Assembly (NCBI GenBank): GCA_016712465.1
Contig: JADJQZ010000001.1
Location: forward strand, 2,852,001 to 2,916,000
Length of the DNA stretch: 64,000 bases
Source: Candidatus Obscuribacter sp.
GTDB taxonomy: Bacteria; Cyanobacteriota; Vampirovibrionia; Obscuribacterales; Obscuribacteraceae
Reading direction: 5' to 3'
Below are positions 26,769 through 35,210 of this stretch, one piece after another. The notes under the pieces are model-generated. The model ran no database searches. It was not told where the DNA came from and was given only the letters and a program-made list of their open reading frames with translations. Every line of letters starts with the position of its first letter. Within the stretch, counting starts at the first letter, position 1. Position numbers and translations under genes: made by a program.

Positions 26769-26885
26769 CCACCAGCCTTCGTCAAGAGAACAGTTGCTCA
26801 TGGCAAGCTGCCGCCACTTTCCGGAATCCGGTGCCGCGACTTTTCCGGAATTCACTGCCGACATCAGCGGAATACACATCATAAC

Positions 26886-26960
26886 TGACCCACCTGATGA
26901 GATAAACACTACAACCGCCATATACGCGCTATATAATACAATAAAACAGTGCCTAATCCA
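26886..26960 (-). promoter_or_regulatory. Displaced promoter and SD of the interrupted kinase
   Basis: Removing the IS21 element and one target copy joins 24276 to 26886. The kinase ATG would then be preceded on the minus strand by AGGTGG (26890-26895) at a 7-base spacing, with AT-rich TATTATATA further up. These signals are now 2.6 kb away from the gene. Confidence 0.55.
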
Positions 26961-27023
26961 GTCAGCGGTCGCTCAGTGACTCAAGTCAAATCATGGATAC
27001 CACAGACCTGCCAGTAGTGGTCC

Positions 27024-27632
27024 CTAATTGGTCTTCTTCGGTACATTGTCAGTTCTGAGTACTGTTGCCGGTTGTGCCTGCTCGTCTGGAGGCGGCGGAT
27101 AGGGACTTGTGGCAGTAGGGTTGATGACTGGTGTAATAGGTATTGGACGATTTCCTCTCAGCATCTCAATGAGCAATAGTCGCAGCAGGTTTTGCTGCGA
27201 CTCAACGTCAGCCCAGCCTTGGGGCGTATATCCACCCTTCATGATATCCAGCTGCTCAATTTTTGAAAAGCCTAAAGTCCGTGCCATCGCATGCAGTAGC
27301 TTAGTCAACAGCTCTTCTTGCTCTTCGAAGTGGCGCTGCCTATCTTTGTCAGTAATATTTGCCTCTGTGAGGATCACCGACAAGCTCTTTTGATATTCTT
27401 TCCAGGCGGCAATTACATCAGCTCTTTTGTAGAACTCAATCTCGACCAAATTCAAAGCAGCAACATGCTCTTGGCTTAGGCGCAATCGCCTCGTCTTCAT
27501 GAGAGTTCTGAATGTATCCAGCCGTCGATCGCGCTCAGCTCGCTCTTGGTCCATCCAGCGTGTCACCCAAACAGCTGCGATTGGTCCAAGAACAATGGCT
27601 ATAGCTTGCACCCAGCCAATGAAGTCACTCAT
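27024..27632 (-). CDS. DUF6680-like membrane-anchored protein
   Basis: 202 residues. A single N-terminal membrane segment (IGWVQAIAIVLGPIAAVWV) is followed by a cytoplasmic helical region: RRLDTFRTLMKTRRLRLSQE, then HVAALNLVEIEFYKRADVI and a DKDRQRHFEEQEELLTKLLH helix. This arrangement fits the uncharacterised DUF6680 family. The C-terminus is Pro rich. Its start overlaps the stop of the GrlR-like gene by 8 bp, so the two are translationally coupled. It is the last pair inside the island before the tRNA. Confidence 0.55.
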   Translation of the reverse strand: MSDFIGWVQAIAIVLGPIAAVWVTRWMDQERAERDRRLDTFRTLMKTRRLRLSQEHVAALNLVEIEFYKRADVIAAWKEYQKSLSVILTEANITDKDRQRHFEEQEELLTKLLHAMARTLGFSKIEQLDIMKGGYTPQGWADVESQQNLLRLLLIEMLRGNRPIPITPVINPTATSPYPPPPDEQAQPATVLRTDNVPKKTN

Positions 27633-27996
27633 GCGAATCTCTCTTTTCTGGAGCTAGGTCTCGTAATTTTCTAATAATGAGATTAACTGGACCAGTTGAA
27701 GTCTGAACCATTTGAGGTTGTTGACTGGTGGCAAAGTCAGCAGGAAGTTCAAGCGGAATATTCATGGTAAACGGCTGGTTCTCTGGCAGGTTGCCAGTTA
27801 CCAAAACCACTCCTGGAGGCACTGTCAGCCGCATAACGCCATAAAGCGGGCTTTTGTCATCGTCGCTCTCGTAGTCGCCATCATAAATTCCACCTGCAGC
27901 ATCAACACCGACTATGGAGCCCTTTGTAAGAGCGAATAATCCAAGGCCAGTACCAGCGCATCCGGTATAGTAAATTGAGAAGAATCCTTCACGCAT
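27625..27996 (-). CDS. GrlR-like regulatory protein
   Basis: 123 residues. The pattern MREGFFSIYYTG, LGLFALTKGSIVGVDAAGGI, DGDYES and then VMRLTVPPGVVLVTG resembles the GrlR family of beta-barrel regulators (named for the negative regulator of the LEE type III secretion genes), which also occurs widely outside secretion systems. No DNA-binding domain is present; GrlR acts by binding a partner. Here the only partner candidate is the coupled DUF6680-like protein. Assignment is by pattern and moderate. Confidence 0.5.
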   Translation of the reverse strand: MREGFFSIYYTGCAGTGLGLFALTKGSIVGVDAAGGIYDGDYESDDDKSPLYGVMRLTVPPGVVLVTGNLPENQPFTMNIPLELPADFATSQQPQMVQTSTGPVNLIIRKLRDLAPEKRDSHE

Positions 27997-28134
27997 GTGT
28001 TTATACCACTGAGCAACCTAATCGAACAATCAATAATAGCAGTAGCTCGGGACAGAAGTCTCCAAGAAGCTCTTAGTAGACTAGATGAGATGATCAGGGA
28101 GCGAGTACTATCGAAGAACACATGCCGGGCCTAA
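27997..28134 (+). CDS. Possible 45-residue protein, divergent from the GrlR-like gene
   Basis: GTG at 27997, immediately beside the start codon of the minus-strand gene, opens a frame that encodes LIEQSIIAVARDRSLQEALS and RLDEMIRERV, an amphipathic helical peptide. No Shine-Dalgarno is available because the start abuts the other gene's start. Probably the end of a decayed gene. Unrecognised. Confidence 0.22.
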   Translation: MFIPLSNLIEQSIIAVARDRSLQEALSRLDEMIRERVLSKNTCRA

Positions 28135-28238
28135 ATGAATCGATACCCATGGAACATTTTACACTGGAATTAAGGCTTCAATACCTCTCAGATGCTTCCT
28201 ATCTGCTTCCTGAAGTTTTGCCCGAAGTCTAAAAACTT

Positions 28239-28311
<73 letters not shown>

Positions 28312-28321
28312 AGGAATTCCA

Positions 28322-28327
28322 ATTATA
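28322..28327 (-). promoter_or_regulatory. -10 box (TATAAT) of tRNA-Thr
   Basis: TATAAT on the minus strand ends 10 bases before the tRNA 5' end, so transcription would start almost at the mature end. TGGAGA at 28345-28350 is a weak -35 at 17 bp. Confidence 0.55.
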
Positions 28328-28435
28328 AAAGATAGCTCTCGAGATCTCCATGAAAATCTACGGATCTCTACATACTTCGGTATCTCCAGGCGGTAAAGTT
28401 AGAAATGTAGGCACTTACTGTGGGTTAACGCAGCT

Positions 28436-29128
28436 ATGAGCGACAACAAAGACGGGCTTAAGGGCGAAACGGGCGGACAGGCACACAAGAGTTCCCAAGA
28501 GAAGCCTGGGGCGGCTACCCCGGAGGTCAAGCCCGACTGGATGCAGGAAGTGCAGAAAGGCACAAAGGCTGCCCTGAAAGACCTGATTTACGACGCCAAC
28601 GATATGCTTGAACCGGTGGCTAAGGCTATGCGCTCCTTACAACATAAGGATGCCGGGGTGGATGCCCTCAAGCTAGCCGGCTGGGCACCGGTTGACCTGA
28701 AGCTGGAAACCTCGCCCCTCCATAAGCTTCTGGAAAACAAGCCTGTGGACAGTTACAACTGCAAGTATTACGTTAAAGGCTATATAGAGGGGCGCCTGCC
28801 GCCTGGAGACGGTCGCCGGGAGGAAATGGACCCGGAATACCTCAAGAGTAAAGGCTATGAGCCGGTAAAAGACCACCGCTTCCAGCCCGGCGATATTGTT
28901 ATGGTCAGAACCCTGACCGGCAATTCTGCCGTCAGATATGCCCATGTGGCGCTGGTAGAGAAGGTGGCGCCGGTGACGGGCAACATCCTCAGCTTCATTC
29001 AAAAGCCAGATGTCGAGCATCCTGTTAGCCGCTGCAGTAAGGCTGCCTTTGACGCCGCCTACAAGGTTGACGGGGTGAATTCCGCTTGCGAGATATATAG
29101 AAAATATGATTCTAATGGGCATAAATAA
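28436..29128 (+). CDS. Putative NlpC/P60- or CHAP-like cysteine peptidase
   Basis: 230 residues, no signal peptide. The first 40 residues are low complexity. The C-terminal half has the signature of a papain-fold amidase: Cys in DSYNCKYYVKGYIEG, a GD-turn in RFQPGDIVMVRT, and His in YAHVALVEKV, with a further SFIQKPD strand. Such enzymes cut peptide bonds in peptidoglycan or act as toxins. The spacing between Cys and His fits, but overall similarity is low. First chromosomal gene to the right of the tRNA. Confidence 0.5.
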   Translation: MSDNKDGLKGETGGQAHKSSQEKPGAATPEVKPDWMQEVQKGTKAALKDLIYDANDMLEPVAKAMRSLQHKDAGVDALKLAGWAPVDLKLETSPLHKLLENKPVDSYNCKYYVKGYIEGRLPPGDGRREEMDPEYLKSKGYEPVKDHRFQPGDIVMVRTLTGNSAVRYAHVALVEKVAPVTGNILSFIQKPDVEHPVSRCSKAAFDAAYKVDGVNSACEIYRKYDSNGHK

Positions 29129-29299
29129 AGGCTTTAGCTTTGTTGTTTGCTCTCTGTTAGATTGTTGGCAAACGGTAAAATAACGGATAGGAGCGCGGTC
29201 TTCTCCCGTTAAGCTTGTGTTTCGAAAAACGGCAATTTCGCCTGTAATGGGCACGGGCTGTGGCATTGCGTAATGTGATCTAGTCTTAAACTAAAGCTT

Positions 29300-29544
29300 C
29301 TCAAACCTTCCCAGCCCCGGCCGGCAGAGCTAGAGTAGAAATACTAACGGTGAGTGGTTAAGCGAAGTGACCGCGAAAGCTGAGGGGCAGTGCGGAAACG
29401 CCAGATAGGCGCCAAGTCGGAAACAAAAGCAGATAGCCCGCATTGCGTGAGAGACTGGCTCCAGCGCAATGAAATACTGTGCCCCGCAAGGGCAGCCAGA
29501 CAGTAGCAAAAACGCCGCCGCGGTCTCAGCCGGGCGGTGTTTTT
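29300..29544 (+). ncRNA. Candidate structured RNA ending in an intrinsic terminator
   Basis: The 551-bp gap 29129-29679 has no convincing ORF but rich pairing: an outer stem GGGGCA (29384-29389) / TGCCCC (29480-29485), an inner stem CATTGCG (29441-29447) / CGCAATG (29465-29471), a GCG-GAAA-CGC tetraloop hairpin at 29392-29401 and a second GAAA loop at about 29375, then the terminator at 29508-29544. I do not recognise RNase P, SRP, tmRNA or 6S signatures. The pairing works on either strand; plus is preferred from the GNRA loops. The 5' limit is a guess. Confidence 0.4.
29508..29544 (+). terminator. Intrinsic terminator (potentially bidirectional)
   Basis: AAAAACGCCGCC / GGCGGTGTTTTT forms a 12-bp stem (one G-T) with a 13-base loop; the ends provide T-runs on both strands. 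It would end the candidate RNA and insulate the M16 operon. Confidence 0.8.
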
Positions 29545-29649
29545 GTTGGCAGGCACGCAAGGAAGTTCCAAAATTGCTTTTCAAACCGAAAGCCAGACTC
29601 AAATTGGTACCTTAAGCGCTATAAAGCTGGCTCAAGGTCCGGCAGGTGC

Positions 29650-29655
29650 TAGAAT
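29650..29655 (+). promoter_or_regulatory. -10 box (TAGAAT) of the M16-dut-dap operon
   Basis: TAGAAT 24 bases before the M16 peptidase ATG, implying a leader of under 20 nt. No clear -35 or Shine-Dalgarno. Confidence 0.4.
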
Positions 29656-29679
29656 ATGAGCTTCCTGTAAAAGCATAAA

Positions 29680-30999
29680 ATGATTCGGACAACAACTCTC
29701 CCCAACGGGGCAAGAATAGTGACCGAGGTCGTTGATTCGGTCTATTCGGCCGCCATCGATCTCTGGATAGAAGTAGGTTCAGCCTATGAGAACCCTGAAA
29801 ATAGCGGGGTTTCTCACTGTATTGAGCACATGCTCTTTAAGGGCACAAAAAACCGCACCTCTGAAAGGCTCATGGAAGAAATTGAAGATGTGGGCGGTAT
29901 GCTCAGCGCTTCTACTTCCAGAGAGTTGACCAAGTTGTACGGACATGTGCTGGGAGAGTCTCTGCCTGTGGCTGTGGATATCATTCTGGACATGGCTAAG
30001 TCACCGCTTATGGCGGCAGAAGATCTGGAACTGGAACGGAAAGTCATTCTCGATGAAATTGAGATGTACGAAGACGATCCAGGCGACGTTGCCCAGGAGC
30101 TTGTTTATTCTCGCATGTGGGAGGGATCGCCACAGGCGATGCCCATTACCGGCGATGCCCGGGCCGTTAAGAAGATCTCGGTGGAAATGTTGCAGGAACA
30201 CTTCCAGAAGTATTTCAGACCTGAGCGCATGATTGTATCGGTGGCCGGCAGTTTTGACGAAGATGCCACCATTGCGGCTCTCTCCCAGGGGCTAGGCAGT
30301 CTGGAAGGCAGTGCCTCAAAAGCATATGAACGACCGACCGTGCCGGAAGTTAAGGCTTTCAAGGAACTGATCGATTGGGACACCGAAATGGCCCAGTTGA
30401 TAATGGCCATGCCCGGACTGTCTACTTTGCACAGACTGCAACCAGCCTTACTGGTGCTTGATTTATGTCTTACTACATCAGCCTCTTCGCGGCTTTTCAA
30501 AGAAGTGAGAGAGAAGCGGGGACTGGCTTATAACATAGGCTCGCTGCAACATTCTTACCGTGATTCCGGTTTATACGGCGTGGCTGCCGCCGTCAGTCCG
30601 GCTAAGGCCGAGGCGGTGCTTGAACTGGTTCTAGCTGAGCTCGCTTTACTGAAGAAAGAGGGGCTCAGTGAGCGTGAGATATTGAGAGCAAAGTCTCAAT
30701 TGCGCACCGATTTGCTTATGGACAAAGAATCGATGAGTGCGCGCAGCACCGGTAATGCCGCCGATCTTCTTCTTTATGATCGCATTATAGACCTGGCCGA
30801 GAGGCAAGCCGAGATAGAAGGCGTTACCAATGATCAGATTGTCGAGGTAGCCAATCTGGTCTTTGTGGAAGACCCTTCCCTGGTGCTGGTGGGACCGGAG
30901 TCGCAGCTTAAACGTTTGCTCGGCGTCGGCAATAATGGCGGTGGTGCCATGAAGAAAAAAAACCATAAAGGGCGTGTAAAGAAGCCGGCTTTAAATTGA
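29680..30999 (+). CDS. M16-family zinc metalloprotease
   Basis: 439 residues. The inverted zinc motif HxxEH is His46-Cys-Ile-Glu49-His50 (SHCIEHMLFKGT), with the third ligand Glu in the downstream ELERKVILDEIEMYEDDP helix. The full two-domain M16 fold is present, including the C-terminal REKRGLAYNIGS segment that closes the active site. No signal peptide, so it acts in the cytoplasm on peptides, like processing-peptidase-related M16B enzymes of many bacteria. It leads a plus-strand run with dut, dapB, dapA, rnj and mnmH. Confidence 0.92.
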   Translation: MIRTTTLPNGARIVTEVVDSVYSAAIDLWIEVGSAYENPENSGVSHCIEHMLFKGTKNRTSERLMEEIEDVGGMLSASTSRELTKLYGHVLGESLPVAVDIILDMAKSPLMAAEDLELERKVILDEIEMYEDDPGDVAQELVYSRMWEGSPQAMPITGDARAVKKISVEMLQEHFQKYFRPERMIVSVAGSFDEDATIAALSQGLGSLEGSASKAYERPTVPEVKAFKELIDWDTEMAQLIMAMPGLSTLHRLQPALLVLDLCLTTSASSRLFKEVREKRGLAYNIGSLQHSYRDSGLYGVAAAVSPAKAEAVLELVLAELALLKKEGLSEREILRAKSQLRTDLLMDKESMSARSTGNAADLLLYDRIIDLAERQAEIEGVTNDQIVEVANLVFVEDPSLVLVGPESQLKRLLGVGNNGGGAMKKKNHKGRVKKPALN

Positions 31000-31064
31000 C
31001 CGGCCGGCAGTTAGTACTGGCAGTTAGTAACTAGATAGTAGGAAACAGTAGAGAGGATGAGGCT

Positions 31065-31568
31065 ATGGCAACTAAAGAAATGCAAGCAGTAGAGACCGGC
31101 ACGGTGCAACTGAAGGTGAAGCGCCTGCCCCATTGTTTTTCCTTGCCCGCTTATGCCACCCCCGGTTCAGCCGGTATGGATCTGACCGCTGCCATTGCCG
31201 AGCCAGTCACCTTGCCTGCCGGTGCCAGACGCCGCATTCCCTGCGGTATCCAATTGGAGATACCGCCCGGCTATGAAGGACAGGTGAGACCGCGCTCCGG
31301 ACTGGCTGATAAAGCCGGTATTTCCCTCACCAATTGCGTTGGCACCATCGATAGTGACTACCGCGGCGAAGTGCAGGTTCTGATTATCAACCATGGTGAG
31401 AAGGCCTACACCTTTGAGCCGGGGGAGAGAATCGCGCAGCTTTTGATTTTGCCTGTGCCGAGAGTGGAAGTAATTGAGGTTGAGGACTTGGCTGAGAGCG
31501 CTGAAAGAGGCGAAGGCGGCTTTGGTTCCACGGGCAAACTGGCCATCAAGGAAGCAGCGTCTAAGTAA
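31065..31568 (+). CDS. dut: Deoxyuridine 5'-triphosphate nucleotidohydrolase
   Basis: 167 residues. All five trimeric dUTPase motifs are present in order: PGSAGMDL, RPRSGLADKAGISL, GTIDSDYRGEVQV with the catalytic Asp, ERIAQLLILPV, and the C-terminal RGEGGFGSTG arm. It hydrolyses dUTP to dUMP, keeping uracil out of DNA and feeding thymidylate synthesis. About 25 extra N-terminal residues precede the core. GGATGAGG lies just before the ATG. The gap upstream (31000-31064) contains short GTTAGTA direct repeats. Confidence 0.97.
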   Translation: MATKEMQAVETGTVQLKVKRLPHCFSLPAYATPGSAGMDLTAAIAEPVTLPAGARRRIPCGIQLEIPPGYEGQVRPRSGLADKAGISLTNCVGTIDSDYRGEVQVLIINHGEKAYTFEPGERIAQLLILPVPRVEVIEVEDLAESAERGEGGFGSTGKLAIKEAASK

Positions 31569-31625
31569 ATAGAATTGCCGTTTTCGGTTTTTATCTGTGA
31601 GAGTTTAGTGTCTGAGTTAGAGAGA

Positions 31626-32453
31626 ATGACGGGAAAAGTGAAGGTTGCCATTGCCGGTGTGAACGGTCGGATGGGGCGGGCAGCCCTGGCTGCACTGGCC
31701 AACGATGAAGACATCTCGATTGTGGGGGCCTTTGGGCGCAGCGGTGCTGCCTATGTGGGTCGATCGCTCTCCGAGATGTGCTCTCAAAGTGCGGCGCGCC
31801 TGGAAGGCATAAAGGTCGCCGACAGCTTCGAAGCTATGCCTGCCAGCGTCAAACCGGATGTGGTGCTTGATTTTATGGTGGCGGAAGCCTCAGTTGCCCT
31901 GGCCGGCAAATGCATCGCTGCCGGTATCAGACCGGTTATCGGTAGCTCCGGTATAGCAGCGGAGGATGTGGAGGCGCTGAGGCAGTCGGCTGCCAAAGCT
32001 GGGCTTGGGGTCTTGATTGTGCCTAACTTTTCCCTGGGTGCCGTGCTCATGATGGAGTTTGCTCGACAGGCGGCCCGCTATTTTGCCAATAGCGAGGTTG
32101 TGGAAATCCACCATACCAAAAAGCTGGATGCTCCTTCCGGTACCGCCATGCATACACTAGATAAGATGGCTCAGGCTTCGGAAGCCGGCAAGTTCAATGA
32201 GAGAGACGTGGTAGAAAGAGAACTCTTAACCGGAGCACGCGGTGCCCTGCACCAGTCGGGACTGAGGGTACACAGCCTGCGGCTGCCAGGTCTCATTTCT
32301 CACCAGGAGGTCTTCTTCGGTGCAGAAGGGGAACTCTTGACCATCAAGCACGATAGCTTCAATACCGCTTGTTTCAACAAGGGTATTGTCATGGCGGTGA
32401 AGGCCGTGGGTAAACTGAAAGAATTGCAAATTGGGCTGGAGACCATTCTCTAA
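31626..32453 (+). CDS. dapB: 4-hydroxy-tetrahydrodipicolinate reductase
   Basis: 275 residues from ATG 31626; an in-frame GTG at 31608 is an alternative. The N-terminal NAD(P) site is IAGVNGRMG, the catalytic block is VEIHHTKKLDAPSGTA with the His-His-x-x-Lys motif, and FNTACFNKGIVMAVKAVG closes the domain. Reduces the dapA product in lysine and diaminopimelate synthesis. It sits 13 bp before dapA, so two successive steps are co-transcribed, in reverse order of reaction. Confidence 0.96.
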   Translation: MTGKVKVAIAGVNGRMGRAALAALANDEDISIVGAFGRSGAAYVGRSLSEMCSQSAARLEGIKVADSFEAMPASVKPDVVLDFMVAEASVALAGKCIAAGIRPVIGSSGIAAEDVEALRQSAAKAGLGVLIVPNFSLGAVLMMEFARQAARYFANSEVVEIHHTKKLDAPSGTAMHTLDKMAQASEAGKFNERDVVERELLTGARGALHQSGLRVHSLRLPGLISHQEVFFGAEGELLTIKHDSFNTACFNKGIVMAVKAVGKLKELQIGLETIL

Positions 32454-32466
32454 GGGGGAAGTAGAA

Positions 32467-33384
32467 GTGATTAAGAACGACGCGCCGCTTTTTGGAAGAG
32501 TTATCACCGCCATGGTCACCCCCTTCAAGGGCAGTGAGCATGAGATAGACTACGCTGCTCTCGAGAAGCTGGTGGAGCATTTGCTTGCCACCGGCACCAG
32601 TGCCATCGTTGTGGCCGGTACCACCGGTGAAAGCCCCACCCTTGAAGATAGCGAGAAAAAGGACTTGCTCAAGGCTACCATCAAATTGGTAAACGGCAGA
32701 GCGAAAGTAATTATGGGCACCGGTTCCAATATTACCGCCAAGTCTATTAAAGCCACTAAAGAGGCTGAGGCACTGGGGGCCGACGGTGCTCTCGTTGTTG
32801 CGCCCTATTACAATAAGCCCAGCCAGGCCGGTTTGCTTGCCCACTTTGGTGCCATTGCCGAAGCAAGCGATTTGCCTATCATCATGTATAACATTCCCGG
32901 TCGCACAGGCATAAACATGGCTGTGGAAACCATTTTAGAACTGGCCGATAAGTACAAGAATATTGTGGCCGTCAAAGACTCCACCGGCAATGTGGATCAA
33001 GCTTCCGATATCGCCGCTAAGGCACCGGAAACATTTCGCATTTACTCCGGCGACGATAATATGACTCTGCCCTTCCTCTCAGTAGGGGCTTGCGGTGTTA
33101 TTTCCGTTGCTTCTCACCTGGTTGGTGAAGAAATTAAGTCGATGGCTGATAAGTTCTTTGCCGGCAATTTAGATCAGGCGCGCTCTTTGCATTATCGGCT
33201 CATGCCGCTCTTCAAGGGCTTGTTTGCCGCTCCCAATCCCACCTGCGTCAAGTATGCCTTGAGCCTCAAGGGGCTTGGCAGCGAAGACCTGCGTTTGCCT
33301 CTTGTGCCTCTTTCGGAAGCGCAAAAGGCGACCATGAACAGTCTACTCTCTCAATACGATAAGGCGACCCCAGCGTGCAAGTAG
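32467..33384 (+). CDS. dapA: 4-hydroxy-tetrahydrodipicolinate synthase
   Basis: 305 residues from GTG 32467, chosen for the AGGGGG site upstream; the frame runs open into dapB. TIM-barrel aldolase: GTTGESPTL binds pyruvate carboxylate, PYYNKP carries the catalytic Tyr, IPGRTG and IVAVKDSTG carry the Schiff-base Lys. Condenses pyruvate with aspartate semialdehyde, the first committed step to lysine and peptidoglycan diaminopimelate. Its last 10 bp overlap the start of rnj. Confidence 0.96.
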   Translation: MIKNDAPLFGRVITAMVTPFKGSEHEIDYAALEKLVEHLLATGTSAIVVAGTTGESPTLEDSEKKDLLKATIKLVNGRAKVIMGTGSNITAKSIKATKEAEALGADGALVVAPYYNKPSQAGLLAHFGAIAEASDLPIIMYNIPGRTGINMAVETILELADKYKNIVAVKDSTGNVDQASDIAAKAPETFRIYSGDDNMTLPFLSVGACGVISVASHLVGEEIKSMADKFFAGNLDQARSLHYRLMPLFKGLFAAPNPTCVKYALSLKGLGSEDLRLPLVPLSEAQKATMNSLLSQYDKATPACK

Positions 33385-35207
33385 ATAAAAACGGGAAGCA
33401 GAGAAAGTCTGCTTCGGCTAAATTGGAACCGCCTGTGGAGAAGACAGACCATTTACCGGGTGATGTCTTGCCCGGTGACGAGAAACTGCGCATCATTCCC
33501 CTGGGCGGTTTGGGTGAGATAGGCAAGAACACAATGGTTTTTGCTTACGGAAACGATATGTTCCTGGTGGATGCCGGTATGGCCTTTCCCACTGAGGATA
33601 TGCTCGGTGTGGATGTAGTATTGCCTGATTTATCCTTCCTCAAGGCTAATCAGTCGAAGATCCGGGGCATTGCCATCACCCACGGCCATGAAGACCACAT
33701 AGGCGGTATTCCCTTTATGCTGGCGGAAGTGAGTGTGCCGGTTATCTACGGACCGGCTCTGGCTCTAGGTTTATTGGAAGGGAAGCTGGCTGAAAGCGGC
33801 TTATCGGAGCGTACTGAACTGAGGCAGGTTAGCCCCAGGCAGATTGTGCGCATGGGTGTTTTCGAGGTGGAGTTCATTCGTTGTACTCACTCCATCGCCG
33901 ACTCGTACAGTCTAATAATTCGTACGCCGGTGGGCGTAGTGGTGCATACCGGCGACTTCAAATTTGATTTTACGCCTGTGGACGGCGAACAGTTCGACAT
34001 CGCCAGATTGACGGCCTGTGCAGATAGTGAGGAAGGTATCCTGCTCTTGCTGTCGGATAGCACCAATACTGAAAGAGAGGGCTACACGCCCTCGGAGCGA
34101 ACTGTCTGGACAAAGTTGAACGAGGTCTTTTCCCAGGCGAAAGGGCGTATCATCGTCACTACTTTTGCCAGCAACGTCAATCGCATGAAGCAAGTCTTGC
34201 AGTTGGCCATGAACTATCACCGCAAGGTGGGTGTGCTTGGCCGCTCCATGCTCAATTTTGCCCGTATCGCCAGGGAACTGGGTTATATGTCCTATCCCGA
34301 TGACCTCTTGGTGTCTATCGATACTATCAGACAGTTGCCCCATGACGAAGTAGTTATACTGACCACCGGCAGCCAGGGCGAGCCGATGTCGGCGTTGACA
34401 CGCATCGCCAATGATGAACATCGTATGGTGAAAATTTTGAGCGGTGATACGGTGGTGGTTTCGGCCACGCCTATTCCCGGTAACGAACGCTCTGTGGCCA
34501 ATACAATAAACGCTCTTTGCCAGAGAGGGGCGCGGGTTGTTTACGGCAGAGATGCAGGGGTGCATGTCTCCGGTCATGCCTGCCGGGAAGAACAGAAGCT
34601 CATGATCAATCTTTGCCGGCCGCGATTTTTTATGCCGGTGCACGGCGAGTATCGCATGCTCGTCAAACATGGGGAACTGGCTGAGCTTTGCGGCGTCAAG
34701 CAGGAAAATATTTTCGTGCTCGAAAACGGCGATGTGCTGGAAATGGGTCGTGAGCACGGGGTGAAGAGCGGAGCAGTGACTGCCGGTGTGGTGCTCATCG
34801 ACTACAATCGCGATTGGAAAATAGACGAGGAAATAGTAAACGACAGACGCAAACTTGCTGATGACGGTCTGGTATCGGTGGTGGTGACTGTCAATGAGAA
34901 AGGCATGTTGGCTGCCGGTCCGGATGTGGCCATGCGGGGGATCATCTTACCGAGGGGTGTGCCGGCGGAAGAGTTCGTCTTGATGGTAAGGTCCAGGGTG
35001 GAACAGATTCTCAAGGAAGGCGAGCGATCCAAACTCTTGAGCGCCGATGGTGTCAAGCAGATTATTGAAGACGGTCTGACCGCATATTTCGCCGATACCA
35101 TGAAGATTCGGCCGCTTCTGCAAGTGGTGGCCATGAGGGCCAATGCCATGCTGCGTGAAGCGCAGCCTGACCCGGACCGTATTACTTTCAAACAGGGCAA
35201 GAAGTAG
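33375..35207 (+). CDS. rnj: Ribonuclease J
   Basis: 610 residues, GTG start overlapping the dapA end. Metallo-beta-lactamase/beta-CASP RNase: HGHEDH at 103-108 for the two zincs, HTGDFKFD, LLSDSTNTEREG, the beta-CASP motifs TTGSQGEPMSAL and VSGHA, and PVHGEYRMLVKH. The C-terminal 100 residues are the dimerisation domain. A 37-residue Lys-rich N-terminal tail precedes the catalytic core. RNase J has both endonuclease and 5'-exonuclease activity on mRNA and rRNA and is the main decay nuclease in cyanobacteria-type bacteria. Confidence 0.96.
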   Translation: MQVDKNGKQRKSASAKLEPPVEKTDHLPGDVLPGDEKLRIIPLGGLGEIGKNTMVFAYGNDMFLVDAGMAFPTEDMLGVDVVLPDLSFLKANQSKIRGIAITHGHEDHIGGIPFMLAEVSVPVIYGPALALGLLEGKLAESGLSERTELRQVSPRQIVRMGVFEVEFIRCTHSIADSYSLIIRTPVGVVVHTGDFKFDFTPVDGEQFDIARLTACADSEEGILLLLSDSTNTEREGYTPSERTVWTKLNEVFSQAKGRIIVTTFASNVNRMKQVLQLAMNYHRKVGVLGRSMLNFARIARELGYMSYPDDLLVSIDTIRQLPHDEVVILTTGSQGEPMSALTRIANDEHRMVKILSGDTVVVSATPIPGNERSVANTINALCQRGARVVYGRDAGVHVSGHACREEQKLMINLCRPRFFMPVHGEYRMLVKHGELAELCGVKQENIFVLENGDVLEMGREHGVKSGAVTAGVVLIDYNRDWKIDEEIVNDRRKLADDGLVSVVVTVNEKGMLAAGPDVAMRGIILPRGVPAEEFVLMVRSRVEQILKEGERSKLLSADGVKQIIEDGLTAYFADTMKIRPLLQVVAMRANAMLREAQPDPDRITFKQGKK

Positions 35208-35210
35208 ACC

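Larger units (their letters stand above)
24277..26878 (+). mobile_element. IS21-family insertion sequence
   Basis: 2602 bp with TG...CA ends. The left end starts TGTAAATTCCGG and the right end, read inward, TGTGTATTCCGC; both carry repeated subterminal TTCCGG and CGGCA blocks, as IS21 ends do. The target duplication TCATAAC is present at 24270-24276 and 26879-26885. It holds istA (frameshifted) and istB (intact). The insertion lies 3 bp upstream of a kinase start codon. Confidence 0.9.

Noticed and set aside
29300..29544. Cobalamin riboswitch, suggested by CCCCGCAAGGGCAGCCAG
   Set aside because: The conserved B12-box and the GGGAA/GGUG parts are missing, and the element ends in a terminator with no B12-related gene after it.
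29330..29602. Antisense ORFs of 75-90 codons in the candidate RNA region
   Set aside because: No SD, Cys/Phe-rich random-like translation, and they read through the terminator stem.
33912..34757. 281-codon frame antisense to rnj
   Set aside because: Shadow frame; rnj motifs confirm the plus strand.
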